A stretch of 64,000 nt of DNA, taken from Corynebacterium sp. p3-SID1145 (lineage in GTDB: Bacteria > Actinomycetota > Actinomycetes > Mycobacteriales > Mycobacteriaceae). A program made the translations under genes and the position numbers. Shown here piece after piece: positions 36,607 to 43,635 of this stretch (its first letter is position 1; each line of letters starts with the position of its first letter). The notes under the pieces were generated by a model. That model did not search any database. It was not told where the DNA came from and worked only from the letters and a program-made list of their open reading frames with translations. The DNA is taken from assembly GCA_025144245.1 (NCBI GenBank), contig JALXXC010000008.1:1-64000 (forward strand). Reading direction: 5' to 3'.

Positions 36607-37730
36607 ATCACGGACCCGGCCTGACCTTCCGCTTCCTGACCGCCCAGGTGTTGGTCGTGGTGATTAGCCTGCTGGTGGCCGCGACCGTGGCCACGATGGT
36701 GGGCCCGACCCTGTTCCATGATCATATGTTGATGGCCGGCCGGGAGGACCCCTCGCTGGAGCTGTTCCATGCCGAGCAGGCTTACTGGGACGCCAACCTG
36801 ATCACCCTGGCCGTCGCCCTGCCCACCGCCTTGATCAGCGCCCTGCTGGCCAGCCTGTGGTTATCGCGTCGCCTGCGCACCCCCCTGCAGGATCTCACCC
36901 GCGCCGCTACCAGCCTGACGGCCGGCAACTATCGTATCCGTGTGCCCGCCGGAGAAGCAGGCCCCGAGGTCACCACCCTGGCGCATGCCTTCAACACCAT
37001 GGCCGACCGGCTGGAACACACCGAACAGGTCCGCCGCCAGATGCTCTCTGATCTGGCCCACGAAATGGGCACCCCCTTATCGGTGCTCACGGTCTACCTC
37101 GATGGTCTCCAGGACGGGGCCGTGGACTGGAATAATGCCACCCACACGATCATGGCTGACCAACTCACCCGCCTGACCCGGTTGATGGAAGACATCGACG
37201 ATGTCTCCCGGGCCGAGGAACACCGGATCGAGTTGGACCTGGCGGAGGAAGGGCTCGGGGATCTGCTCCATACCGCCGCTGCTGCCGCGGGGGAAGCTTA
37301 TGCTGACAAAGGCGTCGATTTACAGGTCGAGACCATTACGGACACCGCCCGGGTGCTCGTGGATCGGCAACGCTTCGGCCAGGTGATGAGCAATCTCCTG
37401 TCGAACGCGCTACGGCACACCCCGGCCGGCGGGCAGGTCCGGATCAGCGTCCACCGACAGGGGGCGTCCACCGCGCTCATCCACGTCGCCGATGACGGCG
37501 AGGGCATCCCACCTGGCCAGCTCGGACACATCTTCGAACGCTTCTACCGGGGGGATGCCGCCCGCAGCCGAGACAACGGCGGGGCCGGTATCGGTCTGAC
37601 CATCTCCAAGGCATTGATCGAGGCCCACGGCGGCACTCTCACCGCGACCTCCCCCGGACCCGGTCGCGGAGCGGTGTTTGCCCTCCGCCTCCCACTGTCC
37701 CCTCCCGACAGTGAGGAGGCTGCTCGGTGA
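36603..37730 (+). CDS. copS: copper sensor histidine kinase CopS
   Basis: A 375-residue membrane kinase. TM1 (about 12-32), a short extracytoplasmic loop with HDHM that may bind Cu, TM2 (about 66-86), HAMP (RRLRTPLQDLTRAATSLTAGN), HisKA with the phospho-His in SDLAHEMGTPLSVL (HEMGTPL instead of the common HELRTPL), and HATPase N box NLLSNALRHTP, G1 DDGEGIP and G2 GAGIGL. ATG overlaps the copR stop by 4 nt. It phosphorylates CopR when extracytoplasmic copper rises. Confidence 0.93.
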   Translation: MNHGPGLTFRFLTAQVLVVVISLLVAATVATMVGPTLFHDHMLMAGREDPSLELFHAEQAYWDANLITLAVALPTALISALLASLWLSRRLRTPLQDLTRAATSLTAGNYRIRVPAGEAGPEVTTLAHAFNTMADRLEHTEQVRRQMLSDLAHEMGTPLSVLTVYLDGLQDGAVDWNNATHTIMADQLTRLTRLMEDIDDVSRAEEHRIELDLAEEGLGDLLHTAAAAAGEAYADKGVDLQVETITDTARVLVDRQRFGQVMSNLLSNALRHTPAGGQVRISVHRQGASTALIHVADDGEGIPPGQLGHIFERFYRGDAARSRDNGGAGIGLTISKALIEAHGGTLTATSPGPGRGAVFALRLPLSPPDSEEAAR

Positions 37731-37769
37731 CCACACCCTGCCCCGCGTGAGGGCCGTGCTCTCCACCCC

Positions 37770-37799
37770 TTGAAAATATACCCCGGGGGGGTATATGCT
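37770..37799 (+). promoter_or_regulatory. HMA-copB promoter with CsoR box in the spacer
   Basis: -35 TTGAAA (37770-37775), -10 TATGCT (37794-37799), 18-bp spacer. TATACCCC-GGG-GGGGTATA (37777-37795) is a perfect palindrome filling the spacer, better matched than the copZ box. Confidence 0.75.
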
Positions 37800-37837
37800 A
37801 GGCATCGCCCATCCCACCGACCTGTAGGAGCTTTCCC

Positions 37838-38164
37838 ATGATCACCTCCCCGCCCCGCCTCTTGCCGATGGCCTCCCACGGCTGCAGCTGTTGCGGGCCT
37901 GCCTCACGTGCCGACACCGCCTCCATCCCTGCCGCCAGCGACTCGTCAGCAGGAGGGGCCTCCCCTAGCTACCAGGTCACCGGCCTGACCTGCGGGCACT
38001 GCGCGAAAAGCGTGACCCAGACCCTTCAGGCCCTGCCCCAGGTCGACGACGTCCAGGTTGATCTCGCTGCTGGTGGTGTTTCCACCGTCACGGTCACCGG
38101 TGTCGTACCTCCGGAGATGGTTCGCCGGGCCATCGAGGAGGCAGGCTACACCGTCTTATCCTGA
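37838..38164 (+). CDS. HMA-domain copper chaperone with Cys-rich N-terminus
   Basis: A 108-residue protein. Residues 15-19 contain CSCC, an additional thiol cluster; a Ser/Ala linker precedes a C-terminal HMA domain with GLTCGHCAKSVTQTL. Probably a Cu chaperone for CopB, or a metal-buffering protein. ATG 37838 seven bases after AGGAG. 51 nt before copB, same operon; same position as the heavy-metal-domain gene next to copB in C. glutamicum. Confidence 0.85.
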   Translation: MITSPPRLLPMASHGCSCCGPASRADTASIPAASDSSAGGASPSYQVTGLTCGHCAKSVTQTLQALPQVDDVQVDLAAGGVSTVTVTGVVPPEMVRRAIEEAGYTVLS

Positions 38165-38215
38165 TCAGTTTTACCCATCATCTCGACCCCGACCGGGTTG
38201 AGCGAAAGGAACGTC

Positions 38216-40447
38216 ATGAGCACTCCCCACCATTCCGGCGATCACCATGGTGATCACCCCGCTCCGGAAGCAGACCACACCCACCACCCGGATCATGCCA
38301 GCCACGAACACCACGCAGATGCCGACACCCACGGCCAGGCGATGCCCCACGATCACCCGCACTCTGCCCTGGACGAAGATCACCAAGTTCATGGTCACGG
38401 CGAACACGCCGGACACAGCACCGCAATGTTTCGAGACCGCTTCTGGTGGTCGCTGATTCTGTCCATTCCCGTTGTTGTTTTCAGCCCCATGGTCGCCCAG
38501 CTGCTCGGCTACCACCTCCCGGCATTCCCCGGATCCACCTGGATCCCCCCGGTGCTGGGCACGATCATCTTCGTCTATGGCGGAACGCCTTTCCTCAAGG
38601 GCGGATGGAAAGAACTGAAATCCCGCCAGCCAGGGATGATGCTCCTGATCGCCATGGCCATCACCGTGGCGTTTGTCGCCTCCTGGGTCACCACTCTGGG
38701 GCTGGGCGGTTTTGAGCTGGACTTCTGGTGGGAGCTGGCTCTGCTGGTGACCATCATGCTGCTGGGCCACTGGCTGGAGATGCGCGCTCTCGGGGCCGCG
38801 TCCTCCGCGCTTGACGCGCTGGCTGCCCTGCTGCCGGATGAGGCCGAGAAAGTCATCGACGGGACCACCCGCACCGTGGCCATCTCCGAGCTGGTCGTCG
38901 ACGACGTCGTGCTGGTGAGGGCCGGTGCCCGGGTGCCGGCCGACGGAACCATCCTCGACGGAGCCGCCGAATTCGATGAGGCGATGATCACCGGCGAATC
39001 CCGTCCAGTCTTCCGCGACACCGGTGACAAGGTGGTCGCCGGTACCGTGGCCACCGACAACACCGTCCGCATCCGGGTGGAGGCTACCGGCGGGGACACC
39101 GCCCTGGCCGGGATCCAACGCATGGTTGCCGACGCCCAGGAGTCCTCCTCCCGGGCCCAGGCCCTGGCGGATCGGGCGGCGGCGTTGTTGTTCTGGTTCG
39201 CGCTGATCTCCGCTCTGATCACCGCGGTGGTGTGGACCATCATCGGCAGCCCGGACGATGCCGTGGTGCGCACGGTCACGGTGCTGGTCATCGCCTGTCC
39301 GCACGCCCTGGGCCTGGCGATTCCGCTGGTCATTGCGATCTCCACCGAGCGGGCCGCGAAATCCGGGGTGCTCATCAAGAACCGGATGGCGCTCGAGCGG
39401 ATGCGCAACATCGACGTGGTGCTCTTTGACAAAACCGGCACCCTGACCGAGGGGGCGCACGCGGTCACCGGTGTCGCGGCAGCTGTCGGCGTCACCGAGG
39501 GCGAGCTGCTGGCCCTGGCCGCCGCCGCGGAGGCCGACAGCGAGCACCCCGTGGCCCGCGCCATCGTGGCGGCCGCGGCCGCCCATCCCGAGGCCTCCCG
39601 TCGGCAAATCCGTGCAACTGGTTTCAGCGCCGCCTCCGGCCGGGGGGTCCGGGCCACTGTCGATGGCGCTGAGATCCTCGTGGGCGGGCCGAACATGCTG
39701 CGCGAGTTCAACCTCACCACCCCGGCCGAGCTCACCGACACCACCAGCGCCTGGACCGGGCGTGGGGCCGGTGTGCTCCATATTGTCCGCGATGGTCAGA
39801 TCATCGGTGCGGTGGCCGTTGAGGACAAGATCCGCCCCGAATCCCGCGCCGCCGTGAAAGCCCTGCAGGACCGCGGGCTGAAGGTCGCGATGATCACCGG
39901 TGACGCGCAGCAGGTGGCCCAGGCGGTTGGCCAGGACTTGGGGATCGATGAGGTCTTCGCCGAGGTCCTGCCCCAGGACAAGGACACCAAGGTCACCCAG
40001 TTACAGGAGCGTGGCCTGAGCGTGGCCATGGTCGGCGACGGTGTCAACGACGCCCCCGCTCTGACCCGCGCGGAGGTCGGTATCGCCATTGGGGCCGGCA
40101 CGGATGTGGCCATGGAATCCGCCGGAGTGGTCCTGGCTAGTGATGACCCGCGGGCAGTGCTGTCGATGATTGAGCTCTCGCAGGCCAGCTACCGCAAAAT
40201 GATTCAGAACCTCATCTGGGCCTCTGGCTACAACATCCTCGCCGTGCCGCTGGCCGCCGGCGTGCTTGCCCCGATCGGGTTGGTGCTGTCCCCGGCCGTG
40301 GGCGCGATCTTGATGTCTGCCTCGACCATCGTGGTGGCCCTGAACGCCCAGCTGTTGCGCCGCATTGATCTGGATCCGGCCCACCTGGCCCCGACCGACG
40401 GGAAGGAGGAGAAGGCTGCTGTGAGCTCTGCAGCCCCCGTCCGCTGA
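38216..40447 (+). CDS. copB: copper P-type ATPase CopB (CPH type)
   Basis: A 743-residue P1B-3-type ATPase. A His-rich N-terminus (about 16 His in the first 70 residues) replaces an HMA domain. The membrane metal motif is CPH (VIACPHALGLAIP), with TGES, DKTGT, SEHPVARA and GDGVNDAPALT intact. CPH-type pumps are linked to Cu(II)/Cu(I) export. ATG 38216 follows GAAAGGA; the frame is open 18 nt further upstream. Confidence 0.94.
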   Translation: MSTPHHSGDHHGDHPAPEADHTHHPDHASHEHHADADTHGQAMPHDHPHSALDEDHQVHGHGEHAGHSTAMFRDRFWWSLILSIPVVVFSPMVAQLLGYHLPAFPGSTWIPPVLGTIIFVYGGTPFLKGGWKELKSRQPGMMLLIAMAITVAFVASWVTTLGLGGFELDFWWELALLVTIMLLGHWLEMRALGAASSALDALAALLPDEAEKVIDGTTRTVAISELVVDDVVLVRAGARVPADGTILDGAAEFDEAMITGESRPVFRDTGDKVVAGTVATDNTVRIRVEATGGDTALAGIQRMVADAQESSSRAQALADRAAALLFWFALISALITAVVWTIIGSPDDAVVRTVTVLVIACPHALGLAIPLVIAISTERAAKSGVLIKNRMALERMRNIDVVLFDKTGTLTEGAHAVTGVAAAVGVTEGELLALAAAAEADSEHPVARAIVAAAAAHPEASRRQIRATGFSAASGRGVRATVDGAEILVGGPNMLREFNLTTPAELTDTTSAWTGRGAGVLHIVRDGQIIGAVAVEDKIRPESRAAVKALQDRGLKVAMITGDAQQVAQAVGQDLGIDEVFAEVLPQDKDTKVTQLQERGLSVAMVGDGVNDAPALTRAEVGIAIGAGTDVAMESAGVVLASDDPRAVLSMIELSQASYRKMIQNLIWASGYNILAVPLAAGVLAPIGLVLSPAVGAILMSASTIVVALNAQLLRRIDLDPAHLAPTDGKEEKAAVSSAAPVR

Positions 40448-40500
40448 CTTTCAATCCTTCATCGACTCCCCCCATACACAACCTCCGAAAGGGAACCCCC

Positions 40501-40602
40501 ATGAAGCGCACCATCACCATCGCCGCTCTCGCCGTGGCCTCCACCCTGGCGCTGGCCGCCTGCGGTGAGGCCACCGAGTCAGGCAACACCGACAGCTGGT
40601 AA
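40501..40602 (+). CDS. 33-residue lipoprotein (possibly truncated)
   Basis: MKRTITIAALAVASTLALAAC: a complete signal peptide with lipobox LAAC, followed by only 12 residues ending DSW. GAAAGGGAAC ribosome-binding site in place. Too short for the 60-residue cutoff. Either a genuine lipopeptide or a gene cut short at the island border, since the adjacent FUSC sequence is a fragment. It follows copB by 54 nt. Confidence 0.6.
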   Translation: MKRTITIAALAVASTLALAACGEATESGNTDSW

Positions 40603-40637
40603 AGGGCTGAGGCGGAGCCCGTCGCAAAACACTTGCG

Positions 40638-40775
40638 TTAGCGCCGCGGCAGCACGACCTCGGGCGCCGATGACGGTCTCCGCGGTGCGGGTGAGTAGCA
40701 TCCGCCAGACGGGGGAGGCCTCGACCGTCTGCACCATCAGCAGGGCGGTGGGGGTGATGACGCCGACGGCATCTT
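40638..40775 (-). pseudogene. FUSC-family gene, 3' remnant
   Basis: Minus strand reads VGVITPTALLMVQTVEASPV and LLTRTAETVIGA, then jumps to EVVLPRR and TAA (40640-40638). It matches the C-terminus of the intact FUSC gene at 46.1 kb (ITPTALLMVQTVDAAPV, RTAETVLGA, NVVLPRR), with the last transmembrane helix deleted. Confidence 0.75.
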
Positions 40776-40795
40776 AAGCGGAAAGGTTTCTTTGC

Positions 40796-40830
40796 GCCGA
40801 CACGCCGTGGAATTCAAATTTAACGTGTAG
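40796..40830 (+). pseudogene. displaced ychF 3' end (putative right attachment side)
   Basis: 40804-40830 reads A-V-E-F-K-F-N-V-stop, the YchF C-terminus, with different third bases from the resident gene (GAATTCAAATTTAAC against GAGTTCAAGTTCAAC). GCCGAC at 40796-40801 may be the preceding A-D codons with a small deletion. It is interpreted as the original host ychF end left behind after integration. Confidence 0.7.
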
Positions 40831-40869
40831 CGTTATTGACGCTTCGCGTTATGGGCGGTAGGGTGAAGC
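40830..40869 (+). promoter_or_regulatory. higBA promoter and operator candidate
   Basis: -35 TTGACG (40836-40841), 17 bp, -10 TAGGGT (40859-40864), then five bases to ATG 40870 (leaderless or nearly so). Direct repeats GCGTTAT at 40830-40836 and 40846-40852 flank and overlap the -35 and are plausible HigA sites. Confidence 0.55.
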
Positions 40870-41151
40870 ATGATTCAGTCGTTCGGGAATCGACAAACAG
40901 AACTGGTGTTTCTGCGTGAGCCGGTTCCGAAAGTGGATCCTCGGATCCACAAGTCGGCGAACAAGAAACTCCACCAGCTCAATGCGGCAGTCTCCCTTGA
41001 CTCCCTCCGCGTGCCACCCGGTAACCGCCTAGAGGCACTCAAGGGCGACAGGAAAGGGACTTTCAGCATCCGGGTCAATGACCAGTGGAGAATCACTTTT
41101 CGCTGGACGAGCGCGGGGCCCGAGCAAGTGACCATCGAGGACTACCACTAA
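40870..41151 (+). CDS. higB: RelE-like toxin HigB
   Basis: A 93-residue RelE/HigB toxin, a ribosome-dependent mRNA interferase. Typical blocks: LHQLNAAVSLDSLRVPPGNRLEAL, then GTFSIRVNDQWRITFRW with the catalytic-type Arg residues. ATG 40870; stop nine nt before higA. The toxin-first order is the HigBA signature. It lies just outside the island's right end. Confidence 0.93.
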   Translation: MIQSFGNRQTELVFLREPVPKVDPRIHKSANKKLHQLNAAVSLDSLRVPPGNRLEALKGDRKGTFSIRVNDQWRITFRWTSAGPEQVTIEDYH

Positions 41152-41159
41152 GGAACGCC

Positions 41160-41465
41160 ATGTCGGAGAAGCTTTACCCGCCGATTCATCCTGGAGAGAT
41201 TCTTCTCGAGGATTTCATTGAGGGATTTGAAATCACTCAGCACAAGCTTGCCGTATCGATCGGGGTGCCCCCTCGTCGAATCAACGAGATCGTGCACGGG
41301 AAACGCGGAATTACAGCTGACACCGCGCTCAGGCTCGGAAAATACTTTGGCGTCGAGCCGATCTTCTGGATGAATCTGCAGAACCAGTATGAGATTGAGG
41401 TGGCGGAGGATAAGGCCCTCGCTGAGATCGAGCGGATTCAGCCGATCCAAGCTGCCTCGGCATAG
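41160..41465 (+). CDS. higA: antitoxin HigA
   Basis: A 101-residue Xre-type antitoxin opening MSEKLYPPIHPGEILLEDFI, the HigA (VapI) signature, with HTH TQHKLAVSIGVPPRRINEIVHGKRG and GVEPIFWMNLQ. It neutralises HigB and represses the operon. ATG 41160 with AAGGA upstream. Confidence 0.94.
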   Translation: MSEKLYPPIHPGEILLEDFIEGFEITQHKLAVSIGVPPRRINEIVHGKRGITADTALRLGKYFGVEPIFWMNLQNQYEIEVAEDKALAEIERIQPIQAASA

Positions 41466-41472
41466 GCCCGAA

Positions 41473-41916
41473 TTAGGGAATCTGGGGCCGTCGCCTCGTC
41501 GACTTCAACTCCGAGCGCCGCTTCTTTGCTTCGAGACGGCGCCGTACCGAGCCCCTCGTCGGCTTCGTCTTACGCCGTGGGGGAGGCGGTGGCGCGAGGG
41601 CCTCGCGCAACAGCGTGGCCATGCGTTCGCGTGCCTCAGCTCGGTTGCGCACCTGCGACCGCTGGGTCGACGCAGACACGGTGAGGACGGAGCCGTCCAA
41701 GCGGTGCTCGAGGTTGCGCAAGATGCGGCGGCGTTGGTCGTCGGTAAGCGATGCGCTTTCAGTGATATCGATGGAAAGCTGGACCTTGCTGTCGGTCGTG
41801 TTGACGCCCTGGCCGCCCGGACCCGACGACTTCGCGAACCGCTCCGTTAGGTCGGCAGCGGCGATGACTGCACCGTCGGGGATCCCCGGGCCGGGCGCGA
41901 TGGTCAAGTCGTTCAT
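41473..41916 (-). CDS. arfB: ribosome rescue hydrolase ArfB (YaeJ)
   Basis: A 147-residue peptidyl-tRNA hydrolase with the class I release-factor motif SSGPGGQGVNTTDSKVQL (GGQ at about residues 36-38) and a basic C-terminal tail (RRRLEAKKRRSELKSTRRR) that enters the empty mRNA channel. It frees stalled ribosomes. ATG 41916 gives the usual length. Convergent with higA. Confidence 0.94.
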   Translation of the reverse strand: MNDLTIAPGPGIPDGAVIAAADLTERFAKSSGPGGQGVNTTDSKVQLSIDITESASLTDDQRRRILRNLEHRLDGSVLTVSASTQRSQVRNRAEARERMATLLREALAPPPPPRRKTKPTRGSVRRRLEAKKRRSELKSTRRRPQIP

Positions 41917-41935
41917 GCAGCCCAGTTTAGGTGCC

Positions 41936-42100
41936 CTACGAGTCGTTCTTGTTCCGGGGGAAACGAAGACCGCGTCGCGACGGACGGGAATCTGTCTCAG
42001 AATTATTCTCGTCGTCGATTGAGCCGAGTGCTTTTCGCTCTTCCTTCTCCCGTCGGGCTTCGATTTCAGCGGCCTTCGCAAGCAGCCGGTCTTCGTTCAT
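41936..42100 (-). CDS. 54-residue basic protein or gene remnant
   Basis: MNEDRLLAKAAEIEARREKE at the start, then acidic and basic stretches ending FPRNKNDS. The frame is open upstream only to a TGA near 42129. Highly charged helical composition. It could be the C-terminal fragment of a truncated gene. Unrecognised. Confidence 0.4.
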   Translation of the reverse strand: MNEDRLLAKAAEIEARREKEERKALGSIDDENNSETDSRPSRRGLRFPRNKNDS

Positions 42101-42576
42101 GTCGCGAATTTTCTCGGTGGCCTTCTGCGCTCAGCACATTGCTGGCGCGGAAAAGGACTTGCGGGGACATAGGCTCGAACTCGGGCGCGGCGCTGGCGGG
42201 GAAGCGAAATTTTAGTCATGATAGGCAGCAATTAACCCGCAAAGCGACTTCGCTACCGGCCCAGGCTCGCCTAGATCTGCATTCTCAATCCAATAGGTCA
42301 AGGTACTGCTTCCGCACCTTCATCGAGTGGCGCTTTATGTACATATCCCGAGGTGGCGGCGTTAAGAGAGGATTCCGGTTCGATACCGTGCTTTTCAGCA
42401 CTTCGCCGGGCTCAAGGGCGGAGTGGCGGGTTCCGCAGTTTTCTGACAGCGCTGGTTAGACTTGCGGATATGAAGCGTCTGTCTAGCAGGGTCGCGGCGG
42501 TCGCAGGTGTGTCCTGTCTGCGTGTGGCGTCGCTTCCGGGAGATAGGAGGGATGATGTCTGAGAAGGTGACCTCCA
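42101..42576. other. 476-nt region with only mini-ORFs
   Basis: Two small frames precede the monooxygenase: 42470-42562 (30 codons, ATG seven bases after a TAGACT -10 candidate) and 42552-42584 (10 codons, MMSEKVTSID, with GGAGGG upstream). The second overlaps the monooxygenase start and may couple its translation. The rest shows no motif and may be the scar of a deleted gene. Confidence 0.4.
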
Positions 42577-43557
42577 TTGACTGAGCATCACACGGCCATC
42601 GTCGTCGGTGGTGGCCAGTCCGGCCTAGCCACGGCATACTACCTGCGGCGCTTCAAAGTGGACTTCTTAGTCCTAGACAACCAAGAGGAACCCGGTGGAG
42701 CGTGGTTGCACACGTGGCCGTCACTGACACTTTTCTCCGCCGCGGAGTTCTCCAATCTGCCCATCTGGCCTATGCCGCGGTACCCGGGGTACCCGCCAGC
42801 AAGCCATGTCATCGACTACCTGGAACACTACGAACAGCGCTACGACATCCCAGTTAGGCGCCCCGTACACGTCCGCAGCGTGTCTTGTGATGGTGGGGTG
42901 TTTCATCTGGACACGTCTGCGGGTCAATTCACAGCGGAACACGTTATCGCGGCCACAGGCACGTGGTCCGCGCCCTTCGTGCCCCACTATCCCGGTACCT
43001 TCCGCGGACGCCACTGGCACTCGTCGACCTACCCCGGTCCCGAACCATTCCGCGGCGCGAAAGTCGCGGTGGTCGGTGGGGCGAACTCGGGTGCCCAGAT
43101 CGCCGCGGACCTCATCGGGACGTCGGAGGTCACATGGTTCACACGTGAGCAACCGCGCTGGATGCCTGACGACGTCGACGGCCGCGATCTCTTTCTCAAC
43201 AGCCGCCGCCGGATTCTCGGCGGCGATTCCGGCCCGGACCTCGGGGACATTGTCGCGCTTCCTCATCTACGTGAGCTCCGCAACTCCGGTCAGCTCACCG
43301 CTACCCCCATCTTCGATAGCTTGAGCGAGCTCGACCACGACCACCTGATCTGGTGCACTGGTTTCCGTCCGGCCCTCGGCCCATTCCGCCACCTCATGCG
43401 CGGCCGCGAACCTGAAGTGGAGAATCTGCATCTAGTCGGTTACGGCAACTGGACCGGCGACGGATCGGCAACGCTGATGGGTGTGGGGCCTTTTGCCAAA
43501 CACACCGCCCAGGTAGTCGCGGGCCATGTCGATGAAGCTCGGCATCAAAAGTTTTGA
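42577..43557 (+). CDS. flavin-dependent monooxygenase (CzcO/ArsO-like)
   Basis: A 326-residue FAD/NADPH oxidoreductase. FAD site AIVVGGGQSGLATAYYL (residues 7-23), NADPH site AKVAVVGGANSGAQIAADL (about 160-178), and the LIWCTGFRP block. Such proteins occur in metal and arsenic clusters (CzcO, ArsO), but substrate is unproven. TTG 42577 start, inside the end of the 10-codon upstream frame. Neighbour of a metal ATPase. Convergent with it. Confidence 0.82.
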   Translation: MTEHHTAIVVGGGQSGLATAYYLRRFKVDFLVLDNQEEPGGAWLHTWPSLTLFSAAEFSNLPIWPMPRYPGYPPASHVIDYLEHYEQRYDIPVRRPVHVRSVSCDGGVFHLDTSAGQFTAEHVIAATGTWSAPFVPHYPGTFRGRHWHSSTYPGPEPFRGAKVAVVGGANSGAQIAADLIGTSEVTWFTREQPRWMPDDVDGRDLFLNSRRRILGGDSGPDLGDIVALPHLRELRNSGQLTATPIFDSLSELDHDHLIWCTGFRPALGPFRHLMRGREPEVENLHLVGYGNWTGDGSATLMGVGPFAKHTAQVVAGHVDEARHQKF

Positions 43558-43635
43558 GATGACGCTTGGTCCCTGAGCAGCTCGATCCTTCCAAGATCCG
43601 CGTTGGAGAGCCAGCGCGCTGGGCGAAAGTGTGGC

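Larger units (their letters stand above)
24797..40830. mobile_element. integrated copper-resistance island at the ychF 3' end (about 16 kb)
   Basis: Bounded on the left by the ychF stop and a serine recombinase beginning 20 nt later, on the right by a displaced diverged ychF 3' end. Contents are metal resistance, an IS, and many broken genes (recombinase, VKOR, Phd, tlpA/ccsA, FUSC). The 13 backbone copies of GCTTATCGACG all lie outside it. The left end has been rearranged by the IS6 element, so the ancestral extent is unknown. Confidence 0.7.

Noticed and set aside
42377..42400. tRNA T-arm-like GGTTCGATACC
   Set aside because: No pairing stem around it and no D or anticodon arm upstream.
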